Shown here: positions 1 through 9,124 of the stretch, piece after piece
Layout of the letters: each line of letters starts with the position of its first letter
Numbering within the stretch: position 1 is the stretch's first letter
NCBI GenBank assembly: GCA_052386455.1
Contig: JBQTKD010000015.1
Location: forward strand, 1 to 64,000
Length of the DNA: 64,000 bases
Origin: JBQTKD01 sp052386455
Lineage (GTDB): Bacteria > Actinomycetota > Actinomycetes > Sporichthyales > Sporichthyaceae
Direction: 5' to 3'
Program-made: the position numbers and the translations under genes
The notes under the pieces: generated by a model
The model's input: only the letters and a program-made list of their open reading frames with translations
What the model was told of the DNA's origin: nothing
Databases searched by the model: none

Positions 1-1
1 C

Positions 2-727
2 GCCGCGATCGACGGCGTGGACCTCGAGGTGTTCCCCGGCGAGATCGTCGGGCTGATGGGGCCCAACGGCGCCGGGAAGACCACGATCCTCGACGCGCTG
101 AGCGGCTTCCTCGTCCCGGACGCCGGCCGCGTCCGGATCGCCGGGCGCGAGGTCACCGCGCTGGCGCCGCAGGAGCGCGCACATCTCGGACTCGGCCGCT
201 CGTTCCAGGACGCCAAGCTGTTCCCCGGGCTGACAGTCGCGGAGACGATCGCCGTGTCCTGCGAACGGTGGGTCACGTCGAAGGAACCGCTGGCGGCGGC
301 GCTGCGCCTGCCCGCCTCGCTGGTCTCGGAGTTCGACGTCGCCGAGCGGGTCGAGCGCATCGTCTCCCTGCTCGGCCTACAGGTGTTCCGGGACCGTTTC
401 GCCGCAGAGCTGTCCACCGGGTCGCGGCGCCTGGTCGAGTTCGGGTGCCTGCTCGCGCAGGAGCCCGACGTGCTCCTGCTCGACGAGCCCGCGGCCGGTT
501 TGGCCCGGGCCGAGGCCGAACTGATGGGACCGCTGCTGAAGCGGATCCGGGCGGCGACCGGCAGCGCGCTGATCATCGTGGAGCACGACGTGGCGCTGCT
601 GCGCCGCACCTGCGACCGCATCGTGGCCCTGGACATGGGCGCGGTCGTCACGGTCGGGACCCCGGACGAGGTGCTCGCCGATCCGCGGGTGATCGCCACC
701 TACCTAGGAGCGGACCCGGCCGCCTGA
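2..727 (+). CDS. ABC transporter ATP-binding protein, LivG-like (5' partial)
   Basis: This is the ATPase subunit of an ABC importer of the branched-chain amino acid (LivG/LivF) class, acting on the cytoplasmic face of the membrane. The reading frame is open from base 2, and the residues before the GTG at 17 already fit the family (AAIDGVDLEV), so the true start lies before the window. Visible motifs are Walker A GPNGAGKTT, an LSTG-type signature, Walker B VLLLDEPAAGL and the switch histidine in IIVEHD. The rather degenerate signature (LSTGSRRLVE) is the LivG style. The substrate cannot be told from this subunit. Permease and binding-protein genes would be expected upstream, outside the window. 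Confidence 0.88.
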   Translation, partial: AAIDGVDLEVFPGEIVGLMGPNGAGKTTILDALSGFLVPDAGRVRIAGREVTALAPQERAHLGLGRSFQDAKLFPGLTVAETIAVSCERWVTSKEPLAAALRLPASLVSEFDVAERVERIVSLLGLQVFRDRFAAELSTGSRRLVEFGCLLAQEPDVLLLDEPAAGLARAEAELMGPLLKRIRAATGSALIIVEHDVALLRRTCDRIVALDMGAVVTVGTPDEVLADPRVIATYLGADPAA

Positions 728-851
728 CGGTGTGTCATGTGCACGTCGGCACCGGACATGTGTGGACATTCCCGATTCGTTCCACAACATCTGCGACACG
801 GACTTCGCAGCGGGGCAGACAAAGCGATCTCCCGGGTACCACCCTGATCGC

Positions 852-1739
852 GTGGCAACCCGCCGAGGCCGCGGACGCGTCGTGGACGCGCTGCCTCGCC
901 GTGCCCGCGATCTGGGTCAGGGTCAGGTGTTCGCCCTCGGGCTCGGCGTGGCGATCGCCGTCGGGTCCACGATGGTCGGCCTCACCTGGGCCTCCGGCGA
1001 GAAGTCGCCGCCCCCGGCGGTGCGGTCCTCGCCCGTGCCGTCCACCGTGCCGGGCAGTTGCACGATGCTGGTCGGCGGTCGGGCGATCGCCATGGACGTG
1101 GACCGGGCCCGCACGATGACGATGGTGGCCGGTGTCGCGACCCAGGTGGACGCCGTGCCGGCCCAGGCCGCGCGCGCCCTGGACCTCGCCCTGACCGAAC
1201 CGACCCACTACCTTCCGACCGTCAACGCGACGCTGCGCCTCCTCGCCCGCGAGGACGCGACGCCGCCCACCCCCGAGAGCCTCGCGGTGCTCGCGGCCAT
1301 GGCTCAGCCGGCGGCGCTCACCTGCATCTTCGAGCCCGCCGACGCCAAGGCGGAGAAGAAGGGCAAGAGCGGGCTGACGCCCCGGGCGGAGTCGGTGCGC
1401 AGCGGGGTCGTCGACGCGTTCGGCGCCATGAAGACCGGCGATGGCAACTCCGGACGCGGCGTCGAGATCTCGGTGAAGGACGGTACGAAGGTCGACCGCT
1501 CGACCGGGTGGACGATGGCCAACTGGCTCGTCGCCCGCGGCGCGAACTACGGCCTGAACAACGTTACCTTCGACGACCACACGTGGCAGCCCGCCTCGGG
1601 TTGGAAGGCCAAGCCCGTCCCGTCGGCCGCGCCGGCCGGCGACACCGAGGTGGAGAAGGCCGCGCAGAAGGCCGCCGAGAAGGCCGAGGCCGCTCGCCAA
1701 CGCGACGCGGTGCTCGTCGTGGTGGAGAAGGGCCGCTAG
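852..1739 (+). CDS. Exported VldE/M15-like protein with degenerate metal site
   Basis: This is a membrane-anchored or exported protein of about 295 residues. The frame is open from 732, but the GTG at 852 puts an Arg-rich N-terminus directly before a hydrophobic segment (FALGLGVAIAVGSTMVGL), so 852 is preferred without a clear ribosome site. It is a full-length paralogue of the protein at 5917-6903: both share a CxxL/M...D...ART start, an LTC motif and a C-terminal GW-x2-ANW-x-VA...FDD/YDD..W block. Where the paralogue has the M15 signature SAHYDGRAVD, this protein reads GDGNSGRGVE, so the zinc histidine is gone and Asp has become Glu. The final HxH is replaced by an Ala/Lys/Glu-rich tail. 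It is probably a non-catalytic cell-wall protein. Confidence 0.7.
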   Translation: MATRRGRGRVVDALPRRARDLGQGQVFALGLGVAIAVGSTMVGLTWASGEKSPPPAVRSSPVPSTVPGSCTMLVGGRAIAMDVDRARTMTMVAGVATQVDAVPAQAARALDLALTEPTHYLPTVNATLRLLAREDATPPTPESLAVLAAMAQPAALTCIFEPADAKAEKKGKSGLTPRAESVRSGVVDAFGAMKTGDGNSGRGVEISVKDGTKVDRSTGWTMANWLVARGANYGLNNVTFDDHTWQPASGWKAKPVPSAAPAGDTEVEKAAQKAAEKAEAARQRDAVLVVVEKGR

Positions 1740-1773
1740 GCGGCGAGGGCCCGCAGCCGGCCAGACGCAGCGG

Positions 1774-3063
1774 CTACTGCACGAGCAGCACGTCGGCGAG
1801 GTTGACGAACGCTCGGCGGTGGTTCCACGAGATCTCGACGAGCCGGCGATCGCCCGGCACGTAGACCCGTTCCTTGGTGCCGTCGGCGTCGATCAGGCTG
1901 CCGATGTCGTCGGCGTCGACCACCCGCAGCGCGACGTAGCTCTGACCGGCGACGAGCCGGTACGGAAGCTCTTCGATCTCGCTCGGCTCGACGCCGTCCG
2001 GGTACTCCCCCGGCAGCGGGAAGGCGGCGCCGTAGATCGGCACCGAGGCTCGCCGCGGGACCACGGTCGTGTCCTTGACGACACGCCCCGTGGTGCCCTT
2101 TGGGTCGTGGTACCAGGCAACCTGTCCGGCGAACCAGATGGCGGTCCACTCCCCGAGGCGGGTCACCGCCACGAAGCGCTGTCCGGACAGCGCGCGCGCG
2201 GACAAGTCCTCGATCCCGGTCGTGCCGGGCGGACCCTTCGGGCGCAGCACCGGGTCGTAGAACAGCGGCGCGTCGAAGGACGGACCGGAACGCAGGTACA
2301 CGGCGTTGCTCGGCTTGAGGGGGAGGTCCGCGCAGTTGCCGTCGCCGCAGGGCTTGAAGGGCCGCTTGTTGTCGGCGAACCGGGGCACCAGCATCACCAC
2401 CGAGGGGAACTGCCCCACGGGCTTGGGCACGGGGCCGTTCTTCTGATGCAACGGGACACCGAGCAGTTCGAAGTACCGGTCCCAGTTCCAGTACGGGCCA
2501 GGATCGGTGTGCATGGTCCGCAGCCGGGCGAGAGTCGGCGGTGCCACCTCCTCGTGGGCGAGGATGTGGGTGCGGTCCAGCGGAATCTTGTACCGGGCGG
2601 CGAGATACCGGACGAGCTTGGCCGACGCCTTGTACATCGCGTCGGTGTACCAGCGCGGACCCTCGCGGACGAAGCCCTCGTGCTCCACGCCGATCGAGTG
2701 CATGTTGTAGGTGAAGTTGCCCGAGTGGTAGGCCACGTCCTTGGTGGGCACGAACTGCACGACCGCGCCGTCCTTGGACCGCAACAGGTAGTGCGCGGAG
2801 GCGCCCTTGGGGCCCTTGAAGAACTTGATGGTGTCGTCGAACAGCGTCTCGGTGTCGTGGATGACGATGTACTTGATCTCCATGCCGTTGCGCGGCCGGT
2901 CGGTGACGTCGTACCGACTCTGCGGCATGGGGACGAAACGACACTTCAGCTCGGCCGGACACTCGGCGACGTTGCTCGCCTGCGCGGTGGTCGTTCCCCA
3001 CCCGAGCAGCGCCGCCGCGCCGACGGCCATCGCTACGAACCCGGAGCCGACTCTTCTGTGCAT
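1774..3063 (-). CDS. Secreted N-acetylmuramoyl-L-alanine amidase (Amidase_2 fold)
   Basis: This enzyme would cleave the amide bond between N-acetylmuramic acid and L-Ala of peptidoglycan outside the cell. The ATG at 3063 gives a signal peptide of about 29 residues ending TAQAS. The Amidase_2 domain covers roughly residues 60-220, with zinc ligands visible as His69 in IVIHDTET, His in ILAHEEV and Asp in HTDPGPYW, plus the catalytic-type Glu in SIGVEHEG. The C-terminal 200 residues look like two SH3-like wall-binding modules (SGPSFDAPLF; IYGAAFPLPG). It converges with the gene ending at 1739 and lies 53 bases beyond the ppc stop on the same strand. The family call is firm; the physiological role (turnover or division) is not shown. 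Confidence 0.9.
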   Translation of the reverse strand: MHRRVGSGFVAMAVGAAALLGWGTTTAQASNVAECPAELKCRFVPMPQSRYDVTDRPRNGMEIKYIVIHDTETLFDDTIKFFKGPKGASAHYLLRSKDGAVVQFVPTKDVAYHSGNFTYNMHSIGVEHEGFVREGPRWYTDAMYKASAKLVRYLAARYKIPLDRTHILAHEEVAPPTLARLRTMHTDPGPYWNWDRYFELLGVPLHQKNGPVPKPVGQFPSVVMLVPRFADNKRPFKPCGDGNCADLPLKPSNAVYLRSGPSFDAPLFYDPVLRPKGPPGTTGIEDLSARALSGQRFVAVTRLGEWTAIWFAGQVAWYHDPKGTTGRVVKDTTVVPRRASVPIYGAAFPLPGEYPDGVEPSEIEELPYRLVAGQSYVALRVVDADDIGSLIDADGTKERVYVPGDRRLVEISWNHRRAFVNLADVLLVQ

Positions 3064-3116
3064 CGCTCGACGCTAACGGACGCCCCGACCGATCCCCGCG
3101 ATTTCGACCATGGTTG

Positions 3117-5837
3117 TCAACCCGTGTTGCGTAGACCGGCCGCGATGGCGTTCACGGAGAGCAGCAGCGCACGCTGCACCTGCTCGTCCGGGTCGTCGCT
3201 CGCACGCACGCGGCGCAGCAGGGAAACCTGCAGGTAGGACAGCGGGTCGAGGTAGGCGTCGCGGGTGCGCAGGGTGGCGCGCAGCACGGGGTTGGACTCC
3301 AAAAGCTCGGACTGTCCGGTGACGGCGAGCAGTTCGGCGACGGTGCGGTCGCATTCGGCGACGACGACGTCGAAGAGGTGCGCGACCTCGGGCGGCGCGA
3401 GCTGGCGCACGTAGTGCTCGGCGATGCGCAGGTCGGTCTTGGCCAGGGTCATCTCGACGTTCGAGAGGAAGTTTCGGAAGAACGGCCAGCGTCGGTACAT
3501 CTCGTCCAGCATCTCGCCGTGGCCGGCCGCCCGGGCCGCCGCCAGCCCGCTGCCCACCCCGAACCAGCCGGGCACGATCTGGCGGGACTGCGTCCAGCCG
3601 AACACCCACGGGATGGCTCGGAGGTCCGCGATGCCGGCGCCTCCGCCCGGGCGTCGGGAGGGGCGCGAGCCGATGTTCAGATCGCCGAGCAGCTCCACCG
3701 GCGTGGAGGTCAGGAAGTACCTCGGCAGGTCGGGGTCTTCGACGAAGGAGCGGTACGCGGAGTGTGCGGCCTGCGACACCAGGTCCATGCACGCGTCCCA
3801 ACGGGCGAGGTCGTCGGGCACGACGCGGGGCCGGCGGTAGAGCACCGCGGCCTCCAGCACGGCGGCCAGGGTCAACTCCAAGTTCTCCCGTGCCAGGGCC
3901 GGGAGCAGGTACTTGTCGGAGATGACCTCGCCCTGCTCGGTCACCTTCATCTCGCCGTCGAGGGTCCCCCAGGGCTGCGCCATGATCGCGTCGTGGGTCG
4001 GGCCGCCGCCGCGCCCGACGGTGCCGCCGCGGCCGTGGAAGAGCCGCAGGCGCACGCCGTGCGAGCGGGCGACGTCGCGCAGCGCGCGTTGGGCGCGGTG
4101 GATCTGCCACTGCGCGGTGGCGATGCCGCCGGCCTTGTTCGAGTCGCTGTAGCCGAGCATCACCTCCTGCAGGTTGCCGCGCAGTTCGACGAGGCGCCGG
4201 TACGGCTCGATGGAGAGCAGGTCGTCGAGGATCTGGCCCGCTTGGCCGAGTTCCTCGGGAGTCTCCAGCAGGGGCACGAACCCGATGCGGGCCGCTCCGC
4301 CCGCCAGGTCGACCAGGCCGGCCTCGCGCGCCAGCAGGACCGCCGCGAGCAGATCGTCGACGCCTTGCGTCATCGACACGATGTAGGACTGGACGACCTT
4401 CGGGCCGAACCGATCGAGCAGGTCGCCGATGGCGAGAAAGGCGCCGAAGGTCCGGAGGCCTGCCTCGTCCAGCGGCGGCGGCTGTGGCGTGAGTGGCCGA
4501 CGACCCGTCAGTTCCCTTGCCAGCAGGACGATCCGCTCGGGTCGGTCGAGTTCGGCGTACGGCTTGTCGGTCTCCCCGAGCCGGTCGAACAGCTGCCCGA
4601 GCGCGTCGTGGTGGGCCTTGGCGTGTTCGCGCACGTCGAGGGTGGCGAGGTGCAGGCCGAACGCCGCGATGGTGCGGATGGTCCGTTCCAGGCGTCCGCG
4701 CGCGACGAGCTCTCCGCCGTGTTCGAGCAGCGAGTCGCGCACCACGGTCAGGTCGTCGAGCAGCTCGACGGCGCCGAGGTAGTCGCGGCCGGGTACGTGC
4801 GGCGTCCCCGCGAACATGCGGGCCCGCGTGTTGGCGAGCTTCGCGCCGAAGCAGGTCAGCGCGAGCCGGTAGGGCTCTTCGGCGTTGAGCCGCCGGTAGC
4901 GGTCGGCGACCTCCGGCAGGCGGGCGAGATCCGCGTCGAGCCGGGCCTGCAGCGCTGCGCCGACTCCGGTGGTGCGCGAGGACTGGGAGAGGTCGCGGCG
5001 CAGGTCGTCGAGCGCTCGCCGCGCCGCGGCGATCCCGTACTCGTGCGCGAGTACCAGCACGTCGCGGGTGACCTCGGGAGTGACGTTGGGGTTGCCGTCC
5101 CGGTCCCCGCCGATCCAGCTGCCGAAGGACAGCGGGCGGGCCGTTGGCGGCAGCTCGACGCCCAGAGCGTCGAGGAGTTCGTCGAACTCCTCGAGCACGT
5201 CCGGCACGGCGCCCGACGCCAGCTCGGTCAGGTAGTAGACCGCGTTGCGCGCCTCGTCCTGCGGCTCGGGGCGGCTGACCCGCAGCTCGTCGGTCTGCCA
5301 CAGCAGGTCGACGGCCTCTGCGAGGCGGCGGTTCACCCGGCGGGCGTCCGCGGCGGTCGCCGGATGCGCCTCGAGCAGCTGCGCGATCTGCAGCAGCTTC
5401 TCCAGCGTGGACCGCCGCGCCGCCTCGGTGGGGTGCGCGGTGAACACGGGCCGGACACCGAGGTGGGCGACGTCGGCACGGAGCTGCGCCGCCGGAATCT
5501 GCGCCGCCTCGATCTTGGCGACCGCCTGCTCCAGCCACCCGCCGCGTTCGACGCGCCGGCGGGTCAGCTCGCGTGCCCGGTGGACCTGCTCGGCGATGTT
5601 CGCCAGGTGGAAGTAGGTGCCGAAGGCCCTGACCAGCACCGTTGCGTCGGCGGAGTCCAGCCTGCCGAGCAGGACGGCGGTGGCCTCGTCGGCGGTCCGG
5701 ACACCGGCCCGCACCGCCTCCACCAGCGCGAGCATGTCGGCACCCTGCTGGCGTTCGAGCGTCTGCCCGAGGAGGTCGCCGAGTCGGCGGATGTCGGCGC
5801 GGAGGCCTTCGGGCGCTTGGTGCGTGCTCTCGGTCAT
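3117..5837 (-). CDS. ppc: Phosphoenolpyruvate carboxylase
   Basis: This cytoplasmic enzyme carboxylates PEP to oxaloacetate, replenishing the TCA cycle. The protein is 906 residues, normal for bacterial PEPC. The frame is open to 6281, but family homology begins at MTESTHQAPEG (ATG at 5837), and starting further up would run into the divergent gene. Hallmarks are VFTAHPTEA with catalytic His135, GSWIGGDRDGNP, GYSDSNKAGG, the FHGRGGTVGRGGGP loop, a Trp/Arg segment near GWTQSRQIVPGW, and the conserved C-terminus ending RNTG. A large antisense frame across the gene is a GC-driven shadow. The gene is divergent from the M15-like gene at 5917 with 79 bases between them. Confidence 0.97.
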   Translation of the reverse strand: MTESTHQAPEGLRADIRRLGDLLGQTLERQQGADMLALVEAVRAGVRTADEATAVLLGRLDSADATVLVRAFGTYFHLANIAEQVHRARELTRRRVERGGWLEQAVAKIEAAQIPAAQLRADVAHLGVRPVFTAHPTEAARRSTLEKLLQIAQLLEAHPATAADARRVNRRLAEAVDLLWQTDELRVSRPEPQDEARNAVYYLTELASGAVPDVLEEFDELLDALGVELPPTARPLSFGSWIGGDRDGNPNVTPEVTRDVLVLAHEYGIAAARRALDDLRRDLSQSSRTTGVGAALQARLDADLARLPEVADRYRRLNAEEPYRLALTCFGAKLANTRARMFAGTPHVPGRDYLGAVELLDDLTVVRDSLLEHGGELVARGRLERTIRTIAAFGLHLATLDVREHAKAHHDALGQLFDRLGETDKPYAELDRPERIVLLARELTGRRPLTPQPPPLDEAGLRTFGAFLAIGDLLDRFGPKVVQSYIVSMTQGVDDLLAAVLLAREAGLVDLAGGAARIGFVPLLETPEELGQAGQILDDLLSIEPYRRLVELRGNLQEVMLGYSDSNKAGGIATAQWQIHRAQRALRDVARSHGVRLRLFHGRGGTVGRGGGPTHDAIMAQPWGTLDGEMKVTEQGEVISDKYLLPALARENLELTLAAVLEAAVLYRRPRVVPDDLARWDACMDLVSQAAHSAYRSFVEDPDLPRYFLTSTPVELLGDLNIGSRPSRRPGGGAGIADLRAIPWVFGWTQSRQIVPGWFGVGSGLAAARAAGHGEMLDEMYRRWPFFRNFLSNVEMTLAKTDLRIAEHYVRQLAPPEVAHLFDVVVAECDRTVAELLAVTGQSELLESNPVLRATLRTRDAYLDPLSYLQVSLLRRVRASDDPDEQVQRALLLSVNAIAAGLRNTG

Positions 5838-5916
5838 CGTCGAGACGCTATCCGTGAGTCGTGACACATCCCTCGTTTGGTCTGTTTCCACCACATTTCC
5901 GTCCACAATCGAAGTC

Positions 5917-6903
5917 GTGAGGAACGTTCGCGCGTACCGTGCCGCGTGCGCCACCTTCGCGACGACGTCGCTGTTGGTGGCGCTCGTCGCGGGCGGCTCG
6001 GACACCGTCGCGAAGGGCGAGGCCGAGTTCCGCGCCTCCTCCACGACCGAGCAGCCGATCGCGGAGAAGCCCGCCGCAGTGGAGAAGAAGCGCGCCGTTC
6101 CGCGCGCCTCTCGGGCGGGCATTCGCAGCAAGGGACCGTCGCGGGTTCCGCCGGTGGCGATGAAGAACGCCACCTGCGAGCTGACGATGCCCGCGGGCGT
6201 GTGGAGGCTGGACGTGGTCGCGGCCCGCACCCTCGCGATGCTCACCGCCGTGTCGTACAAGGAGGAGCGCCCGGTCGCCAAGGCCGCGCGCGCCTTCGAG
6301 CACTCCCTGCGCCTGCAGTACCGCTACGTGCCGACGCCGTTGCGTGCGCGGGAGATGATCCGCCGCAACGTCTACAAGAAGGGCGGCCTCACCCCCCACA
6401 CGTGGGCGGTGGAGGCCGTCTTGGCCATGTACGACCGCGGTTCGTTGACCTGTGCGCACCCGGTACGCCCGCTGCCCGCGGAGGAGATCCTCACCAACGG
6501 GCTGACCCTGCGGGCGCAGACCATGGTGTTCGCCTATTTCGCCGCCTACGGCGGCCGCATCATGGGCGGCTTCGACCCCGAGGGCATCACCGACGGGCAC
6601 ATCGAGAACTCCGCGCACTACGACGGCCGCGCGGTCGACATCTCCTTCCCCCGCAAGGACAGGCAGAACAGGCTTCGCGGGTGGCTGCTGGCCAACTGGT
6701 TCGTGGCCAACGCGGACCACTACTCGATCGCCACCGTCATCTACGACGACCTCGTCTGGACGCTGGCGAAGTCCCCGCAGGGCTGGCGGAAGTACACCCA
6801 CCCGAGTGGCAACACCACGAACGTGACGCTGCGTCATCTCGACCACATCCACGTCGACGTCGTGAAGGGCCGGGCCGCGGCCACACCGGCAAGCGGTGCA
6901 TGA
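5917..6903 (+). CDS. Exported VldE/M15-like putative peptidoglycan peptidase
   Basis: This is a predicted exported protein of 328 residues starting at GTG 5917, with an N-terminal hydrophobic segment (about residues 10-27) followed by a basic linker. The C-terminal domain has the M15-type metal signature SxHxxGxAxD (SAHYDGRAVD, His234 and Asp241) and a second HxH (DHIHVDV, His310/His312). This is the arrangement of zinc D,D-carboxypeptidase-like domains and of the VldE/ARB_07466-like C-terminal domain. The likely role is hydrolysis or binding of peptidoglycan stem peptides. It is the intact paralogue of the degenerate protein at 852-1739. It stands alone, divergent from ppc; substrate and activity are inferred from the motifs only. 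Confidence 0.75.
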   Translation: MRNVRAYRAACATFATTSLLVALVAGGSDTVAKGEAEFRASSTTEQPIAEKPAAVEKKRAVPRASRAGIRSKGPSRVPPVAMKNATCELTMPAGVWRLDVVAARTLAMLTAVSYKEERPVAKAARAFEHSLRLQYRYVPTPLRAREMIRRNVYKKGGLTPHTWAVEAVLAMYDRGSLTCAHPVRPLPAEEILTNGLTLRAQTMVFAYFAAYGGRIMGGFDPEGITDGHIENSAHYDGRAVDISFPRKDRQNRLRGWLLANWFVANADHYSIATVIYDDLVWTLAKSPQGWRKYTHPSGNTTNVTLRHLDHIHVDVVKGRAAATPASGA

Positions 6904-6944
6904 AACACGGCCAGCTGTTGCATGAAACTGCTACTGTCGCTTGA
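6898..6944 (+). promoter_or_regulatory. Leaderless promoter with two GCATGAAAC repeats
   Basis: The box TACTGT (6932-6937) ends seven bases before the GTG at 6945, the geometry of an actinobacterial leaderless promoter. Two identical GCATGAAAC copies (6898-6906 and 6920-6928) lie 22 bases apart, two helical turns. The second directly precedes the -10 box, so they could be an operator. Operator function is inference. Confidence 0.45.
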
Positions 6945-8198
6945 GTGGAAGTCTTATCGACCGATGCGTACCTCCCGCGCCTCGTAGATCGAGTCCTCGG
7001 CCGGCAGCTGGCGGTCTTCCCTGCCGTGATGGTGCGAGGGGCCCGCGCGTGCGGGAAAACCACTACCGCGGCCAGGCAGGCGTCGACCGTTCTGCGACTG
7101 GACGATCCGCTGCGCGCAGAGGCGTACCGCGCGGACCCGGACGGCAACCTCGCCCGGCTGTCCGAACCGATCCTGATCGACGAGTGGCAGCGGGTGCCCG
7201 AGGTCCTCGGCGCGGTCAAACGCGCGGTAGACGCACTGGGGTCGGGACCGGGCCGCTTCCTAGTGAGCGGCTCGGTCCGCGACGACCTCCTCGCCGACAG
7301 CTGGCCGGCCACCGGTCGCCTGATCGGAGTGGAGATGAGCGGCCTGACCGTGCGCGAGATCCAGCGCGGCGACCTGAGCGCCGCACCGTTCCTCGAGCGC
7401 CTGGCAGCCGGCTCCCTCGCGGACCCGCCGAACCCGCCGAGTCTCGGCCAGTACGTCGAGTGGGCGCTGGCAGGCGGCTTTCCCGAGCCGGTGCTGACCC
7501 TGAGCAGCGAGACCAGCCGTCGGCAGTGGTCCTCGGCGTACCTGGACCGAGTGTTCACGCGCGACGTGGCGGACGTAGACGTCCCCCGCGATCCCGGACG
7601 ACTCGCGCGCTACTTCGAGGCGTATGCGCTCAACACCGCCGGTCAGGTGCTCGACACGACCCTGATCGAGGCCGCTGGGATCAACCGCGGGACCGCACTG
7701 GCCTACGAACGTCTCCTCACGGCGGTCATGCTGGTCGAGGCCCTGCCGGCCTGGAGCAGCAACCGAGTGAAGCGTCTGGTGCGTTCCCCCAAGCGCTACG
7801 TCCGCGATACGGGACTGGCGGCCGCGGCGATGGGCGCGAGCATCGACGACGTCCTCGGCAACGGCGACGTGCTCGGGCGAATCGTGGACAGCTTTGCCGT
7901 CGCGCAACTGCGCGCCGAGCAGGCCCTGTTCGACAGACCGCCACGGCTGTACCACCTGCGCGACGAAGGCGGCCGCCACGAGGTGGACCTCGTGGCCGAA
8001 CTCGGGTTCAAACGAGTCGTGGCGATCGAGATCAAGGCCGGCGGCGCGGTGAACGCCGGCGACGCCCGACACCTGGCCTGGCTTCGCGACCAACTCGGCG
8101 AAGAATTCGTCGCCGGCGTCGTCCTGCACACGGGGCCGCACGTGTACCCACTCGGCGACCGCATCCTCGCCGCCCCGATCGCGACGATGTGGGCTTGA
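6945..8198 (+). CDS. AAA_14/DUF4143 family ATPase
   Basis: This is a cytoplasmic P-loop protein of 417 residues. The N-terminal AAA_14 domain has a Walker A variant GARACGKTT near residue 33 and a Walker B-like PILIDEWQ near residue 77. The C-terminal DUF4143 part ends with HEVDLVAELG...AIEIKAG, the E-D-ExK arrangement of a PD-(D/E)XK nuclease-like fold. Proteins of this family are widespread, often single and mobile between strains, and their biological role is poorly defined. The GTG start lies seven bases after a TACTGT box and has no Shine-Dalgarno sequence, consistent with a leaderless transcript. No partner gene is adjacent, so a defence or toxin role cannot be argued from context. Confidence 0.85.
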   Translation: MEVLSTDAYLPRLVDRVLGRQLAVFPAVMVRGARACGKTTTAARQASTVLRLDDPLRAEAYRADPDGNLARLSEPILIDEWQRVPEVLGAVKRAVDALGSGPGRFLVSGSVRDDLLADSWPATGRLIGVEMSGLTVREIQRGDLSAAPFLERLAAGSLADPPNPPSLGQYVEWALAGGFPEPVLTLSSETSRRQWSSAYLDRVFTRDVADVDVPRDPGRLARYFEAYALNTAGQVLDTTLIEAAGINRGTALAYERLLTAVMLVEALPAWSSNRVKRLVRSPKRYVRDTGLAAAAMGASIDDVLGNGDVLGRIVDSFAVAQLRAEQALFDRPPRLYHLRDEGGRHEVDLVAELGFKRVVAIEIKAGGAVNAGDARHLAWLRDQLGEEFVAGVVLHTGPHVYPLGDRILAAPIATMWA

Positions 8199-8333
8199 GG
8201 GCCCAACCCGACACCGCGCGCGTGTCTGGACCGCCAGTGCGCCGCGATCGTGTGGCGGACCTTCGGCCAGGACAACATCGAGCAGATTGCCGGTGTGTCG
8301 CGGGGGGGATCCGGAGCAAAGGTCCGCGCCGGC

Positions 8334-9089
8334 CTACCCGAACAGGGTGCGGGGCTCGGCTGCCGCAAGCGGCTCGAGCAACTCCGGTCCGTTGTTGCGG
8401 TGGTTGTTGACCGCGGTGGTCACCGGATAGGCCTCCAGCCCCGCGGGCGGGAACCGGGACAGCAGGTCGGTCAGTGCCGCGCGGTCCGCCGCGGCCGGGT
8501 CGAGCCACTGCGTCCACGCCTGCGGCGGCACGAACATCGGCTGCCGGTCGTGGATGTGGCCCACCGCGTCGGTGGCGGTCGTGGTCAGCACCGTGCAGGT
8601 GCGCAGCCACGCGAGCGGGTCGTCGCGTTCGCGCGTCGGGTCGCGCCAGAACTCGTAGAGCCCGGCCATGGCCAGCGGCCGGCCGTCCCGCGCGCGGATG
8701 AAGAAGGGCTGCTTGGGGGCCTTGGCCTCGGGGTTGGAGTACCACTCGTAGTACCCGTCGGCGGGGAGCAGGCAGCGACGCTTGGCGAACGCCTCGCGGA
8801 ACGCAGGCTTCTCGGCGGCGGTCTCGATCCGCGCGTTGATCATGCGGGCGCCGCCCTTCGGGTCCTTGGACCAGAACGGCACCAGCCCCCACTGCAGCAC
8901 GGTGAGCCGACGGGTCGGGTCCGCGTCCGCGGGTTCGTCCCGGCCGCGGCGGGTCACGACGGCGTAGACCGGCTTGGTCGGGGCGACGTTGTAGTCCGGT
9001 TCCAACGGTTCGGCCAGGTCGAGGCTCGCGACCTCGAACTCCTCGACGAGGTCGTCCACGCCCCAGCTCGCCCCGTACCGCCCGCACAC
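8334..9089 (-). CDS. SRAP (SOS response-associated peptidase) family protein, HMCES/YedK-like
   Basis: SRAP proteins form a covalent thiazolidine cross-link to abasic sites in single-stranded DNA and protect them during replication. The start is fixed by chemistry: the GTG at 9089 leaves Cys2 (CGRYGAS) as the second residue, so that removal of Met exposes the catalytic cysteine. An AGAGG ribosome site lies just upstream. Other family residues are Asn in YNVAPT, Glu in DGYYEW and His in GHIHDRQP. The length of 251 residues is normal for the family. The frame continues upstream to 9188, but that extension would destroy the N-terminal Cys. The gene lies 35 bases beyond the lipoprotein stop on the same strand and may be cotranscribed with it. 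Confidence 0.93.
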   Translation of the reverse strand: MCGRYGASWGVDDLVEEFEVASLDLAEPLEPDYNVAPTKPVYAVVTRRGRDEPADADPTRRLTVLQWGLVPFWSKDPKGGARMINARIETAAEKPAFREAFAKRRCLLPADGYYEWYSNPEAKAPKQPFFIRARDGRPLAMAGLYEFWRDPTRERDDPLAWLRTCTVLTTTATDAVGHIHDRQPMFVPPQAWTQWLDPAAADRAALTDLLSRFPPAGLEAYPVTTAVNNHRNNGPELLEPLAAAEPRTLFG

Positions 9090-9124
9090 GCCTCTACCCT
9101 GCCATCCCGGCCGCGGCACCGCTG

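Noticed and set aside
3378..5864. An 828-codon open frame antisense to ppc
   Set aside because: The minus strand encodes a complete, canonical PEP carboxylase. The antisense frame is Arg/Val/Gly-rich without motifs and results from high GC.
8199..8333. A small gene between the AAA_14 and SRAP genes
   Set aside because: No frame with a ribosome site and sensible composition was found; short frames there are shadows extending into the SRAP gene.
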